From NCBI RefSeq assembly GCF_019802055.1, contig NZ_JAHVHW010000004.1, positions 744,001 to 808,000 of the forward strand: a DNA stretch of 64,000 bases, written 5' to 3'. The position numbers and the translations under genes were made by a program. The DNA comes from Ferrimonas balearica (GTDB lineage: Bacteria; Pseudomonadota; Gammaproteobacteria; Enterobacterales; Shewanellaceae). Within the stretch, counting starts at the first letter, position 1. The number at the start of each line of letters is the position of its first letter. The notes under the pieces were generated by a model. It worked only from the letters and a program-made list of their open reading frames with translations. It was not told the DNA's origin and searched no databases. Shown here in pieces: positions 43,723 to 52,959 of this stretch.

Positions 43723-45260
43723 CAGTTGCCCTCCTTAAGACGAGGCCCATCCACTGCAGCCAAAAGGCTCAGTCGCTCCAGGGTCTGGCGTCCGGCCAAG
43801 CCATCGATCTCCAGCCCCTGTTGGCGCTGGAAGGTGCGAAGGTCGGACTCCAGCTGCCGGTCAAACCGGTTCAGCAATCGGGCCGAACGGGCCTGAACCT
43901 GGGCCAGACGGTTCTCCAGCCACTGCACTTGCGCCCCGGCGCTGTCAGGGCCGATAAGCCCAGGCAGACTGGCTGGCGGTGCCCACAACAGGGTGTAGGT
44001 GCCCCGATAGTGCTCCTCTAGCCAGGAGCGGGGAGCCCAGAACTGCTGCTCACCCAGCGCCATAAGGTAGCGATCGTCTTCAGCACCAAGCAAAGTGCCG
44101 TAGTAAACCCGGTTGGTATCGCTGGAGAGGCTGATCACCGCAGGGCGGTTCAGCGTTAACAGCTGGTCGAGGTCGCCGCGGGCCCCTTCACAGGCCAGCC
44201 CACGCAACTCGGCAAATCGACAGGGCAGCTCAGCCGGAACCGGCTCACCCCAGTGGTGGAACAGCGCCTGGAACGCGATCAGTTCGCGGCCCTGAGTCGG
44301 GATCCACGCCGCCAGATCCACTTCCGGTGCCTTGACGGTCGGTGCAGGGACACTGGCCTGGGCGTCCGGAAGCAGAAGCCGGGTTGTTCCAAAACCCAAT
44401 ACGGCAGTGAGCACTGAGAGCGCCGCCACGGCGCCCCAGGGTCGCCCCTTGGGCTTGGCATCCAGCACCTCAACGGCCGCCGAGGACACATCATCGGCGT
44501 CGATCATCGGCTTTTGCGCACCATAACCGCCCATCAGTGCCCGCTCCGCCAGCAGGTTGATAACCCGAGGCACGCCGCCACTGTACTGGTGCAGCGCCTT
44601 GATGGCAGACGACTTGAACAGGGGCTGGCTGCGCCCGGCCACGTGCAGGCGGTGGTTTACGTAGGCCGCCACATCCTCCCGCCCCAGGGGCAGCAGGTGG
44701 TAACGTGCGGTAATACGCTGGGCCAACTGGCGCAACTCCTGCCGCTTTAGCAGCGCCTGCAGCTCAGGCTGACCGATAAGAATCACCTGCAACAGTTTGC
44801 GGGTATCGGTCTCCAGGTTGGTCAGCAGACGAAGTTGCTCCAGCACCTCAGGCTTGAGGTGCTGTGCTTCATCGATCACCATCACGGTGCGCCGGCCACG
44901 TTCGTGGTTCTCGGTCAGAAACGCGCTGATGCAGTCGGTTAACTGCTTCAGGGTCGGGCCCTCGGGATAGGCGATCTTCAGCTCGTCACAGAGCGTGGCG
45001 AGCAGTTCCGATTCGGTCAGGGCCGGATTGAGAATAAACGCCAAATCGGTATCTTCCGGCAGTTGCGCCAGCAGGCTGCGGGATACCGTGGTTTTGCCGG
45101 TGCCGACCTCGCCGGTCAGCAGCACAAAACCGCCATTTTCACCCAACCCGTAGGTCAGGTGGGCAAGCGCCTCCCGGTGGCGATCACTTAAAAACAGAAA
45201 CGCGGGGTTGGGGGCGATGGAGAAGGGGCTCTGTGTGAACCCGTAAAACCCTTTATACAT
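43722..45260 (-). CDS. gspA: type II secretion ATPase GspA (ExeA-like)
   Basis: A 512-residue AAA+ ATPase that with GspB lets the secretin assemble through the cell wall. It opens MYKGFYGFTQSPFSIAPNP; Walker A GEVGTGKTT is at about 50-57 and Walker B TVMVIDEAQH at 125-134. A membrane span lies at about 277-297 and a periplasmic peptidoglycan-binding domain at the C terminus (about 440-505, DLRTFQRQQGLEIDGLAGRQTL). ATG at 45260 is chosen over one five codons earlier by match to ExeA; GGAG is four bases upstream. The pair likely supports secretion of the GlyGly-CTERM proteases found in this window (inference). Confidence 0.9.
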   Translation of the reverse strand: MYKGFYGFTQSPFSIAPNPAFLFLSDRHREALAHLTYGLGENGGFVLLTGEVGTGKTTVSRSLLAQLPEDTDLAFILNPALTESELLATLCDELKIAYPEGPTLKQLTDCISAFLTENHERGRRTVMVIDEAQHLKPEVLEQLRLLTNLETDTRKLLQVILIGQPELQALLKRQELRQLAQRITARYHLLPLGREDVAAYVNHRLHVAGRSQPLFKSSAIKALHQYSGGVPRVINLLAERALMGGYGAQKPMIDADDVSSAAVEVLDAKPKGRPWGAVAALSVLTAVLGFGTTRLLLPDAQASVPAPTVKAPEVDLAAWIPTQGRELIAFQALFHHWGEPVPAELPCRFAELRGLACEGARGDLDQLLTLNRPAVISLSSDTNRVYYGTLLGAEDDRYLMALGEQQFWAPRSWLEEHYRGTYTLLWAPPASLPGLIGPDSAGAQVQWLENRLAQVQARSARLLNRFDRQLESDLRTFQRQQGLEIDGLAGRQTLERLSLLAAVDGPRLKEGN

Positions 45261-45367
45261 GACGCTCCAAAGCATTGGCAGGGAACGGTTTCAAGGTAAG
45301 TGCTAACCCATGGCTTGTCAAAACTCCCCCGGCCTATAATGGCGGTTCTGAGACATAAGGAGACAGC

Positions 45368-46591
45368 GTGAAGATCTATCTGGTTGGCGGGGCCGTCCGC
45401 GACGAACTTTTGGGCCTGACCGTAAAGGACCGCGATCACCTCGTGGTGGGGGCCAGCGCCGAGCAGATGAGCGCGCTGGGCTACCGTCAGGTGGGCAAAA
45501 GCTTCCCGGTTTTCCTGCACCCCAAAAGTGGTGAGGAGTACGCCTTGGCCCGGACGGAGCGCAAGGCGGGCCATGGTTATGGCGGCTTTGACTTTGATGC
45601 CGCGCCCACCGTCACGCTGGAGGAGGACCTGATCCGCCGTGACCTGACCATCAACGCCATGGCGCAGGATGAGCAGGGCAATATCTACGACCCCTACGGC
45701 GGCCAGGCGGACCTGGCCAATCGCCTGCTGCGCCATGTCTCCGACGCTTTTGTTGAGGACCCGCTCAGGGTGCTGCGCGTCGCCCGCTTCGCCGCCCGCT
45801 TCCACCATCTGGGCTTTACCGTCGCGGAGGAGACCCTGACGCTGATGCAGAAACTCAGCGACAGTGGCGAGTTGGATTACCTCAGTGCCGAGCGGGTCTG
45901 GCAGGAGACCGAACGGGCGTTGGGCGAACCCAACCCGGAGATCTATTTCCAGGTGTTGAGCCAGTGCCACGCCCTCTCTCACCTCTTTCCTGAACTCGCC
46001 GCCCTGGTGGGTGTGCCCCAACCTGAGCAGTGGCACGGTGGCCTGGACGCATGGGAGCACACCATGAAAGCGCTGACCCAGGCGGTCGCTCTGGGTGCCG
46101 GTGGCGCTGAGCGCTTCGCGGTACTGGTGCATGATCTCGGCAAAGCCCTGACCCCAGCGGACCAATGGCCCCGTCATATTGGCCATGAGCACGCCGGGCT
46201 TCGTCCTATCCGCGCCCTGTGTGAACGCCTGCGGGTGCCCAATGAGTGGCGGGATCTGGCCCTGCTGGTGGGGGAGATGCACCTCAACGTGCACCGCGCC
46301 CGAGAACTGAAGCCCGCCACACTGGTGCGTCTGTTCGATAAGCTCGATGCCTGGCGTAAGCCCGCTCGTTTTGCCCAGCTGCTGCGCTGCTGTCAGTGTG
46401 ATGCCCAGGGGCGCCCCGGGCAGGAATCCACGCCCTACCCAGCCGCCGACTACCTGCAGGCGGCGCTGGCCGAAGCCAACCGGGTGGCCGTTAAGGATGT
46501 GGTGGCGGATGGCTTTAGCGGCGCCGACATCCGCGAAGAGTTGGGCAAGCGCCGCACCGAAGTGCTGGTCCGCTGGAAAGCGGCGCAATAA
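45368..46591 (+). CDS. cca: CCA-adding tRNA nucleotidyltransferase
   Basis: A 407-residue class II nucleotidyltransferase that adds or repairs the 3' CCA of tRNAs. The catalytic core is GGAVRD (7-12) and VKDRDHLVVG with the D-x-D pair (21, 23); RRDLTINAMA and DPLRVLRVARFAARF follow. An HD phosphohydrolase domain (LVHDLGKA, His255-Asp256) makes it the multifunctional enterobacterial type with phosphatase and phosphodiesterase activity. AAGGAGACAGC precedes the GTG start at 45368. E. coli Cca is 412 residues. It diverges from gspA and faces uppP across a shared terminator. Confidence 0.96.
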   Translation: MKIYLVGGAVRDELLGLTVKDRDHLVVGASAEQMSALGYRQVGKSFPVFLHPKSGEEYALARTERKAGHGYGGFDFDAAPTVTLEEDLIRRDLTINAMAQDEQGNIYDPYGGQADLANRLLRHVSDAFVEDPLRVLRVARFAARFHHLGFTVAEETLTLMQKLSDSGELDYLSAERVWQETERALGEPNPEIYFQVLSQCHALSHLFPELAALVGVPQPEQWHGGLDAWEHTMKALTQAVALGAGGAERFAVLVHDLGKALTPADQWPRHIGHEHAGLRPIRALCERLRVPNEWRDLALLVGEMHLNVHRARELKPATLVRLFDKLDAWRKPARFAQLLRCCQCDAQGRPGQESTPYPAADYLQAALAEANRVAVKDVVADGFSGADIREELGKRRTEVLVRWKAAQ

Positions 46592-46608
46592 GCGCCCGCC
46601 GGCAAACA

Positions 46609-46635
46609 AAAAGGGACGCCATTGGCGTCCCTTTT
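46609..46635. terminator. bidirectional terminator between cca and uppP
   Basis: AAGGGACGCC-ATT-GGCGTCCCTT at 46611-46633 with A residues before and T residues after; it serves the converging cca and uppP genes. Confidence 0.88.
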
Positions 46636-46651
46636 CTGTGTGTGGCTCTCC

Positions 46652-47446
46652 TTACACAAAGAAGGCGAACAACACCCCGGCCAGAGCCAGTCGATAGATA
46701 ACGAAAGGTTTCATGCCCATGCGGCCAATCGCTTTCAAGAACAGGTGGATACAGGCGTAGGCAGAAACAAACGCCAGAACCGCGCCCAGCAATAGGGGGA
46801 ACCAGTCCACCGGCTGAGGCTCCTTCATCAGCGTCAGCGTCTCATAGCCCACCGCCGCTGCGGTGATCGGAATCGACAGCAGGAAGGAGAAGCGGGCCGC
46901 CACCAGACGATTGAAGCCCAGCAGCAACGCTGCGGTGATGGTGGCACCGGAGCGGGATGTACCGGGGATCAGCGCCAGCATCTGGGCCAGACCAATCAGC
47001 AGCGCCAGCTGCCAGGTCACATCCGCCATGGTGCGTCGCTCACTGGCGGTCGCATCGGCGTACCACAGCAGCAAACCGAAGATCAGCGTGGTGGTGGCGA
47101 TCACTGTGGTCGAGCGCAGCGTGGTGGAGATGATGTCGTTAAACAGCAATCCGGCCAGTCCGGCGGGGATGGTGGCGAGGATGATGTACCAGGCCAATCG
47201 GCTGGATTCACTGTGCTCACCCGTCAGGGAGACCAGCCAGTGGCGCAGCAGGTTAGAGATGTCCTCACGGAAGTAGATCATCACCGCCAGCAGAGTCCCG
47301 GCATGGGTGGCCACATCAAAGGCCAGCCCCTGGTCTTCCCAGCCCAGCATCTGAGCAGGCAGGATCAGGTGGGCGGAACTGGAGATGGGCAGAAATTCCG
47401 TTAAGCCCTGAATGATGGCGAGGATCGCCGCCTGGATCGGATCCAC
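46652..47446 (-). CDS. uppP: undecaprenyl-diphosphate phosphatase
   Basis: A 264-residue BacA-type membrane phosphatase that recycles the C55 lipid carrier for cell-wall synthesis. The catalytic segments are intact: [17 protein letters not shown] (residues 12-28, with the E-x-x-x-E-like and serine motifs) and [21 protein letters not shown] (about 157-177). Seven or eight membrane spans are seen. Length is near E. coli BacA (273). The ATG at 47446 is preceded by AAGGAG. It is followed on the same strand (upstream) by folK and folB, so the three may be co-transcribed: 25 bases separate folK and uppP. Confidence 0.96.
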   Translation of the reverse strand: MDPIQAAILAIIQGLTEFLPISSSAHLILPAQMLGWEDQGLAFDVATHAGTLLAVMIYFREDISNLLRHWLVSLTGEHSESSRLAWYIILATIPAGLAGLLFNDIISTTLRSTTVIATTTLIFGLLLWYADATASERRTMADVTWQLALLIGLAQMLALIPGTSRSGATITAALLLGFNRLVAARFSFLLSIPITAAAVGYETLTLMKEPQPVDWFPLLLGAVLAFVSAYACIHLFLKAIGRMGMKPFVIYRLALAGVLFAFFV

Positions 47447-47471
47447 GGGACAAACTCCTTGTTAATACGAA

Positions 47472-47966
47472 TTATGCAAGCGGCCAGACAAAGGGGACCG
47501 GCCAAAGGGATTGCTGGGTCTTATCGTAGGCCTGCCACAAGGCAGCAAGGCTATGAGGTTGTCCCGGCGGCACCAGATCGGGTGCCAGCTCGGCCAATGG
47601 CCAGAGCACGAAGGCGTTATGGTAGATCTCGGGACGCGGTAACTCCACTGGCGTTTCGCACTGAGTACCGTCATAGAGAAGCAGATCAATATCCAGAGTA
47701 CGGGGAGCAAACTTCTTGGCGCCCCGCGCCCGGCCGTGAGCCTGCTCGATCGCCTTAAAGGTAGTCACCACCTCAGCAATGGATTGATCGGTTTCCGCCC
47801 GGGCCACCAGGTTCAGAAAGTTGTCGCCCTCGAAACCCACGGCTTCCGACTCAAACACGCTGGAAAGGGTCAGATTGCGATAGTGATTCGCCAGATCATC
47901 CAGGCCTTTGCGAATGTGGGCGTCAGCCTCAATGTTGCTGCCCAGGCTGATGTAGATAACGGCCAT
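47472..47966 (-). CDS. folK: HPPK, folate biosynthesis
   Basis: A 164-residue 6-hydroxymethyl-7,8-dihydropterin pyrophosphokinase, which moves pyrophosphate from ATP to the pterin. It opens VIYISLGSNI; KFAPRTLDIDLLLYD (residues 85-99) is the HPPK signature with the two magnesium-binding aspartates; LPRPEIYHNAFVLWPLAEL follows. This is the second folK type often paired with folB in Vibrio and Shewanella, rather than the copy next to pcnB. It starts two bases after the folB stop, so the two consecutive pathway steps are co-expressed. Confidence 0.93.
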   Translation of the reverse strand: MAVIYISLGSNIEADAHIRKGLDDLANHYRNLTLSSVFESEAVGFEGDNFLNLVARAETDQSIAEVVTTFKAIEQAHGRARGAKKFAPRTLDIDLLLYDGTQCETPVELPRPEIYHNAFVLWPLAELAPDLVPPGQPHSLAALWQAYDKTQQSLWPVPFVWPLA

Positions 47967-47968
47967 GC

Positions 47969-48325
47969 TCAGAAGCTTCCACGCTGGATCTGAACACCCA
48001 CAGTGCGGGCGTTCGCCACCGCACCCGGTTTGCTGACCCGAACCCGTACTCCGGCGACCTGGAAATCCTTAAGGATCAGCGCAGCAACCTTTTCTGCCAC
48101 CGTCTCCACCAGTTCGTGGGGGTGGTCCTGCACCAGTGCGGTCACCGCCTTGGAAACGGTGTCATAGCAGAGCGCCTTGCTGTAATCGTCAGCCTCGGCC
48201 GCCGCGCGGTTGTCCCAGGCCATCTCCAGATCCAGCACAAGCGTCTGACGGATCTGCTTTTCCCACTCGAAGACGCCGATCACGGCCTGACATTCGAGTC
48301 CCTGGATAAATACCTGGTCGGTCAT
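47969..48325 (-). CDS. folB: dihydroneopterin aldolase
   Basis: A 118-residue enzyme that converts 7,8-dihydroneopterin to 6-hydroxymethyl-dihydropterin, the substrate of the next gene's product. Typical features are VFIQGLECQAVIGVFEWEKQIRQTLVLDLEM (residues 5-35, with the catalytic Glu), LCYDTVSKAVTALVQ and the final KPGAVANARTVGVQIQR with the catalytic lysine. Active enzymes are octamers. It diverges from plsY with 120 bases between; no clear promoter pair was picked out there. Confidence 0.95.
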   Translation of the reverse strand: MTDQVFIQGLECQAVIGVFEWEKQIRQTLVLDLEMAWDNRAAAEADDYSKALCYDTVSKAVTALVQDHPHELVETVAEKVAALILKDFQVAGVRVRVSKPGAVANARTVGVQIQRGSF

Positions 48326-48445
48326 GTTGTTACTGGCGCTCCCGCTGAGGGTCAGATACCCTAGTTCGATTGGACGAACGGAGGAAGGAACCCCCGTTTG
48401 GGCGTCGGATGATAGCGTAACTGACTGGGGGAAAAAAGCGCAGAA

Positions 48446-49048
48446 ATGGCGATACTGACCGGAGGGTTAACCCTCTTTGCCTACCTGCTGGGATCGGTAT
48501 CCAGCGCCGTGCTGGTGTGTCGTTTGTGGGGCCTTCCAGACCCCCGTGAGCATGGCTCCCATAACCCCGGCGCCACGAATGTGCTTCGACTCGGTGGCAA
48601 ACTCCCCGCTGTGCTGGTGCTGCTGTTCGACATCCTCAAAGGCACCATTCCGGTCTGGGGCGGATACTTTCTTGGCCTGGATCCACTCGGTCTGGCGCTG
48701 GTTGGTGCGGCGGCCTGTCTGGGTCACATCTACCCTCTGTTCTTCCGCTTCCAGGGGGGGAAAGGGGTCGCTACCGCCTTTGGCGCCATGGCGCCCATCG
48801 GCTGGGACATGACCGGCGCCCTTATCATCACCTGGCTGGTGGTGGCTCTGGTAAGTCGCTACTCCTCCCTTGGCGCTATCGCGACCTGCCTTATCGCCCC
48901 GCTTTATACTTACCTGTTCAAGGCGCAGTACACCGGCTCCGTGACCCTGGTGGCCGCTCTGATCCTGTGGCGCCATCGCGGCAACATTGTTCGCCTCTGG
49001 CGTGGCACCGAGCCGAAGCTGGGGCAAAAAAAACGCCACGCAGAGTAA
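48446..49048 (+). CDS. plsY: glycerol-3-phosphate acyltransferase PlsY
   Basis: A 200-residue membrane enzyme that uses acyl-phosphate to acylate glycerol-3-phosphate, the first step in phospholipid synthesis. The three family motifs are present: [11 protein letters not shown] (residues about 33-43), [21 protein letters not shown] (about 94-114) and the last loop before the C-terminal span. Five spans, length like E. coli PlsY (205). It opposes folB and converges with tsaD; its last codons are inside the arm of the tsaD terminator. Confidence 0.95.
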   Translation: MAILTGGLTLFAYLLGSVSSAVLVCRLWGLPDPREHGSHNPGATNVLRLGGKLPAVLVLLFDILKGTIPVWGGYFLGLDPLGLALVGAAACLGHIYPLFFRFQGGKGVATAFGAMAPIGWDMTGALIITWLVVALVSRYSSLGAIATCLIAPLYTYLFKAQYTGSVTLVAALILWRHRGNIVRLWRGTEPKLGQKKRHAE

Positions 49049-49061
49049 CCCCTGCGTGGCG
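49025..49061 (-). terminator. terminator of tsaD
   Basis: CGCCACGCAG (49034-49043) pairs with CTGCGTGGCG (49052-49061). The minus strand continues with eight T residues. The left arm overlaps the end of plsY. Confidence 0.9.
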
Positions 49062-49082
49062 CGTTATCCCACCTATTGAAAC

Positions 49083-50099
49083 TCAGGCGGCGCCGGGCGC
49101 GGACAGCGTATCCAGCGGCCAGCGCGGCTGCCCTTTCACTGCCAACGGCTGGGTTTCACCGGCCTTAAGACGTTGCAGGCCGGCAAAGGCGATCATCGCG
49201 CCGTTGTCGGTGCAGAATTCTGGACGGGGATAGAACACTTCACCGCCCCGCTTGGCCATCAGTTCTTCCATCTGAGCCCGCAAGTGCAGGTTGGCGCTTA
49301 CGCCGCCCGCCATTACCAGGCGCTTCAGTCCAGTCTCATCCAGGGCACGACGGCATTTGATCGCCAGGGTATCCACCACCGCATCCTCAAAGGCCCGGGC
49401 GATGTCCGGCAGCGCCGCTTCGCCGTGGGCGGCAATGGTGTTGGCCGCAAAGGTCTTCAGGCCCGAGAAGCTGAAATCGAGGCCAGGACGATCGGTCATG
49501 GGACGGGGGAACTTAAAGCGGCCCGGGGTGCCCTTGGCCGCCAGCTTGGCCAGCAACGGACCACCGGGGTAATCCAGCCCCATCAGCTTGGCGGTTTTAT
49601 CAAACGCCTCGCCCGCCGCATCATCAATGGATTCGCCCAGCAACTGATACTGGCCAATGCCATCTACACGAACCAGCATCGTGTGACCACCGGAAACCAG
49701 CAGTGCCACAAAGGGGAACTCGGGCGGGTTGTCCTCCAGCATCGGCGCCAGCAGGTGGCCCTCCATATGGTGAACGGCAACCGCCGGCACCCCCCAGGCG
49801 TAAGCCAGAGAACGCCCGGCACAGGCCCCCACCAACAGCGCGCCAATAAGGCCCGGGCCCGCAGTAAAGGCAACGCCATCAAGGGTGCTGGGATCCACCT
49901 TGGCGTCGGCCAGGGCCTGACGCACCAGGGGCACCAGTTTGCGGACATGGTCTCGGGAGGCGAGCTCAGGCACCACGCCACCGTAGTCGGCGTGCAATTT
50001 CACCTGGCTGTACAACGCGTGAGACATCAGGCCCTGCTCATCATCGTAGATGGCGATACCGGTCTCATCACAGGAGGTTTCTATCCCCAATACCCGCAT
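49083..50099 (-). CDS. tsaD: tRNA threonylcarbamoyladenosine transferase subunit TsaD
   Basis: A 338-residue ASKHA-fold enzyme that, with TsaB and TsaE, puts the threonylcarbamoyl group on A37 of tRNAs reading ANN codons. It opens [13 protein letters not shown]; metal ligands H111 and H115 are in [30 protein letters not shown] and [13 protein letters not shown] follow, with [13 protein letters not shown] and the last aspartate near the end. Length equals E. coli TsaD (337). It is divergent from the rpsU operon, the classic arrangement. Confidence 0.97.
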   Translation of the reverse strand: MRVLGIETSCDETGIAIYDDEQGLMSHALYSQVKLHADYGGVVPELASRDHVRKLVPLVRQALADAKVDPSTLDGVAFTAGPGLIGALLVGACAGRSLAYAWGVPAVAVHHMEGHLLAPMLEDNPPEFPFVALLVSGGHTMLVRVDGIGQYQLLGESIDDAAGEAFDKTAKLMGLDYPGGPLLAKLAAKGTPGRFKFPRPMTDRPGLDFSFSGLKTFAANTIAAHGEAALPDIARAFEDAVVDTLAIKCRRALDETGLKRLVMAGGVSANLHLRAQMEELMAKRGGEVFYPRPEFCTDNGAMIAFAGLQRLKAGETQPLAVKGQPRWPLDTLSAPGAA

Positions 50100-50121
50100 G
50101 CTAAACTCTCGTGCTCTGGCT

Positions 50122-50213
50122 AAAGTGGCGCAATTCTAGCGCTGCTATCATCCTTAAGCCAGTCACGCAAAGTGGCGCGGTTCCAGTGCCACTATCATCC
50201 TTAAGTCAGTCGT
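50122..50213. repeat. two tandem 47-base repeats upstream of rpsU
   Basis: AAAGTGGCGC starts at 50122 and again at 50169. The two units share the same layout, including TATCATCCTTAAG, with about eight differences. The second contains a small stem (GTGGCGC/GTGCCAC). They lie between tsaD and the rpsU promoter and may be duplicated regulator sites. Confidence 0.5.
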
Positions 50214-50226
50214 CGCTGTGACAGGC

Positions 50227-50256
50227 TTTACAAGGAGGCGAAGTTCAGAGTAGAAT
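50227..50256 (+). promoter_or_regulatory. sigma-70 promoter of the rpsU-yqeY-dnaG operon
   Basis: TTTACA (50227-50232) and TAGAAT (50251-50256), each one base from consensus, are 18 bases apart. The start would be near 50263, giving a leader of about 70 bases before rpsU. Confidence 0.7.
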
Positions 50257-50271
50257 TTCGCACCATTTTGA

Positions 50272-50547
<276 letters not shown>

Positions 50548-50549
50548 TC

Positions 50550-50993
50550 ATGTCTCTGATCGAGCAGCTGAAAGACGCCCAGAAGGCGGCCATGCGTGCC
50601 AAAGAAAAGGCACGCCTGGGCACCATCCGTCTGGCACTGGCCGCCATCAAACAGGTGGAAGTGGACACTCAAACCACCCTCGGCGATGATGAAATCACTG
50701 CGGTGCTGACCAAAATGGTTAAGCAGCGTCGCGATTCCATTAAGCAATACGAGGGAGCCGGTCGTCAGGACCTGGCTGATGTGGAAGCCGCCGAAGTGCT
50801 GGTTCTGCAAGAGTTCCTTCCCCAGCCGCTGAGCGAAGCCGAGCTGGACAGCCTGATTGAGAAGGCCATGGCTGACGCCGGCGCCAGCTCGATGCAGGAT
50901 ATGGGCAAAGTGATGGGCCTGCTTAAGCCGCAGGTTCAAGGTCGGGCCGATATGGCCGTGGTGAGTCAGCAAATCAAGGCTCGCCTGGGTTAA
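50550..50993 (+). CDS. yqeY: GatB/YqeY domain protein
   Basis: A 147-residue helical protein of the YqeY family, related to the tail domain of GatB amidotransferase, which binds tRNA. It has SLIEQLKDAQKAAMRAKEKARLGTIRLALAAIK at the start, MVKQRRDSIKQYEGAGRQDLADVE in the middle and MGKVMGLLKPQVQGRADM near the end. Role unproven; association with rpsU and dnaG suggests a translation-linked one. It begins two bases after rpsU and is inserted between rpsU and dnaG compared with E. coli, as in Shewanella and Vibrio. Confidence 0.93.
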   Translation: MSLIEQLKDAQKAAMRAKEKARLGTIRLALAAIKQVEVDTQTTLGDDEITAVLTKMVKQRRDSIKQYEGAGRQDLADVEAAEVLVLQEFLPQPLSEAELDSLIEKAMADAGASSMQDMGKVMGLLKPQVQGRADMAVVSQQIKARLG

Positions 50994-51017
50994 CACCCCG
51001 TCCGCGATCACAGCAAC

Positions 51018-51049
51018 AAGCCGTGCCTACTGCACGGCTTGCTTGTTTT
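51018..51049 (+). terminator. internal attenuator between yqeY and dnaG
   Basis: AAGCCGTGC-CTACT-GCACGGCTT at 51018-51040 is followed by GCTTGTTTTG. The T-tract is broken, so it is probably a partial terminator. The rpsU-dnaG junction of E. coli has a similar one, which lowers primase output. Confidence 0.7.
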
Positions 51050-51092
51050 GTGATAAAGAACAGCGACATTCCCCCAGGAGGCATAGCGACAC

Positions 51093-52883
51093 GTGGCCGG
51101 TCGAATCCCAAGAGACTTTATCGATCAACTGCTTTCACGTCTCGACATTGTCGAGCTGATCGATGGCCGGGTGAAGCTGAAAAAAGCGGGTAAGAACTAT
51201 CACGCCTGCTGCCCCTTCCATAACGAAAAAACCCCCTCTTTTACCGTCAGCCAGGATAAGCAGTTCTATCACTGTTTCGGCTGCGGCGCCCACGGCAACG
51301 CCATCGACTTTGTGATGGAGTATGACCGCCTTGAATTTGTCGATGCCATCGAAGAGTTGGCGGGTCAAATGGGGCTGGAAGTGCCACGGGAATCCAGTGG
51401 GGGACGAGGTGGCCGATCCCATCAGGGTGGTGGCAGCACCAGCAAGCCCGCACAGGGTCCCAAGCTGGATGACCACTACACGCTGATGAGTTGGGCCGCG
51501 CGCTACTACCAACAGCAACTGCGACAGCACCCCGAGCGGGATCGGATTATCGAGTACCTCAAAAAACGGGGACTGGATGGCGAAACCGTACAACGCTTTG
51601 GCATCGGCTTCGCGCCGCCGGGCTGGGATAACCTTCTGGCTCAGCAACGCAGCAGCAACTCGGCGCAAAAACTGTTGGCCGAATGCGGCATGCTGATTGA
51701 GAAGGAAGGGGGAAAACGCTACGACCGCTTCCGGGATCGCCTGATGTTCCCGATCCAGGATCGCCGCGGTCGGGTGATCGCCTTTGGTGGCCGGGTGCTG
51801 GGTGACGATACCCCCAAGTATCTGAACTCCCCGGAAACGCCGATTTTCCATAAGGGTCGGGAGCTTTATGGCCTCTACCCCCTGCGCCAAAACAACCGAA
51901 ACCCTGAACGGGTACTGGTTGTCGAAGGCTATATGGATGTGGTGGCTCTGGCTCAGCATGGCATCGACTATGCGGTCGCGTCGCTGGGAACCTCCACGAC
52001 AGCCGATCACATTCAGGTTCTGATGCGTACTGCCTCAAAAGAGGTGGTGTGCTGTTATGACGGTGACCGTGCCGGCCGCGACGCGGCCTGGCGGGCACTG
52101 GAAACCGCCCTGCCGATGCTGAAAAGCGGTAAGGCGCTGAAATTCATGTTCCTGCCAGACGGAGAAGACCCCGATACGCTGGTGCGTAAAGAGGGCAAAG
52201 AGGCCTTTGAGGCCCGCATTGCCGAAGCGATGCCCCTGTCGGATTATCTGTTTGGTCATCTGAGCCAGGACGCGGAACTGAGCAGCGCTGAAGGCAAGGC
52301 CAGTTTTATCAATACCATCCGCCCTCTGATTGACCAGATCGGCGATGAGGTGTTGAGAGAAACCCTGATCCAGCGGTTGGAAAAGACCCTGGGCTGGGGG
52401 GCACGGCAACATTTTCAGGCCCCCCGGGCCGTTGCCAAGCCGCAGCAAAAAGCTCAGCAGGGTCGGGGCACTCCGATCCGACGTGCTGTCGCTTTGCTGC
52501 TGCAAAACCCGAGACTGGGTTACCAGCTCGAGCCGCAGGTCGCGGTGGCGCACCTTCCTTTGGGAGGCATTGCCCTTCTCAGAGGGATGCTGGATGCCTG
52601 CCGGGACGCCCCGCTGACCACAGCGCAGCTGTTGGAACGCTACCGTGGCAGTGACGAGTACGGCACGCTGCGTAAGCTGCTGGGCTGGAATATGGAGGTG
52701 GAGGAGCACCTCGACAAGGAATTTTTTGACTGTCTGCAATGGTTAAATCAGCGCTTCCTGGAGCATCTGTCCGAAACCCTGCAGCAGAAAGCCCGCGACG
52801 GCTCCATCACCGTCGAGGAAACGAGGAAGTTGTCCGACGTGCTGACAATACTCAAGCGGTCGCCCAAGGCTAGCGGCCACTAG
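51093..52883 (+). CDS. dnaG: DNA primase
   Basis: A 596-residue primase. The N-terminal zinc ribbon has ligands C40, H43, C61 and C64 ([14 protein letters not shown] and FHCFGCG-like [10 protein letters not shown]). The TOPRIM domain starts near 268 with [13 protein letters not shown] (catalytic Glu) and [10 protein letters not shown] (Asp pair); the C-terminal DnaB-binding helical bundle fills the last 150 residues. The frame opens [11 protein letters not shown], as in E. coli, so GTG at 51093 is the start, 11 bases after AGGAGG. A perfect -10 box (TATAAT at 52894-52899) just after its stop may be an extra promoter for rpoD. Confidence 0.97.
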   Translation: MAGRIPRDFIDQLLSRLDIVELIDGRVKLKKAGKNYHACCPFHNEKTPSFTVSQDKQFYHCFGCGAHGNAIDFVMEYDRLEFVDAIEELAGQMGLEVPRESSGGRGGRSHQGGGSTSKPAQGPKLDDHYTLMSWAARYYQQQLRQHPERDRIIEYLKKRGLDGETVQRFGIGFAPPGWDNLLAQQRSSNSAQKLLAECGMLIEKEGGKRYDRFRDRLMFPIQDRRGRVIAFGGRVLGDDTPKYLNSPETPIFHKGRELYGLYPLRQNNRNPERVLVVEGYMDVVALAQHGIDYAVASLGTSTTADHIQVLMRTASKEVVCCYDGDRAGRDAAWRALETALPMLKSGKALKFMFLPDGEDPDTLVRKEGKEAFEARIAEAMPLSDYLFGHLSQDAELSSAEGKASFINTIRPLIDQIGDEVLRETLIQRLEKTLGWGARQHFQAPRAVAKPQQKAQQGRGTPIRRAVALLLQNPRLGYQLEPQVAVAHLPLGGIALLRGMLDACRDAPLTTAQLLERYRGSDEYGTLRKLLGWNMEVEEHLDKEFFDCLQWLNQRFLEHLSETLQQKARDGSITVEETRKLSDVLTILKRSPKASGH

Positions 52884-52959
52884 ACAACGCCGTTATAATA
52901 GGCTATTTGCGCATCAACAGCTGCCATTCCAAGTTCGTAACCTTAAGTGGATGATATCA

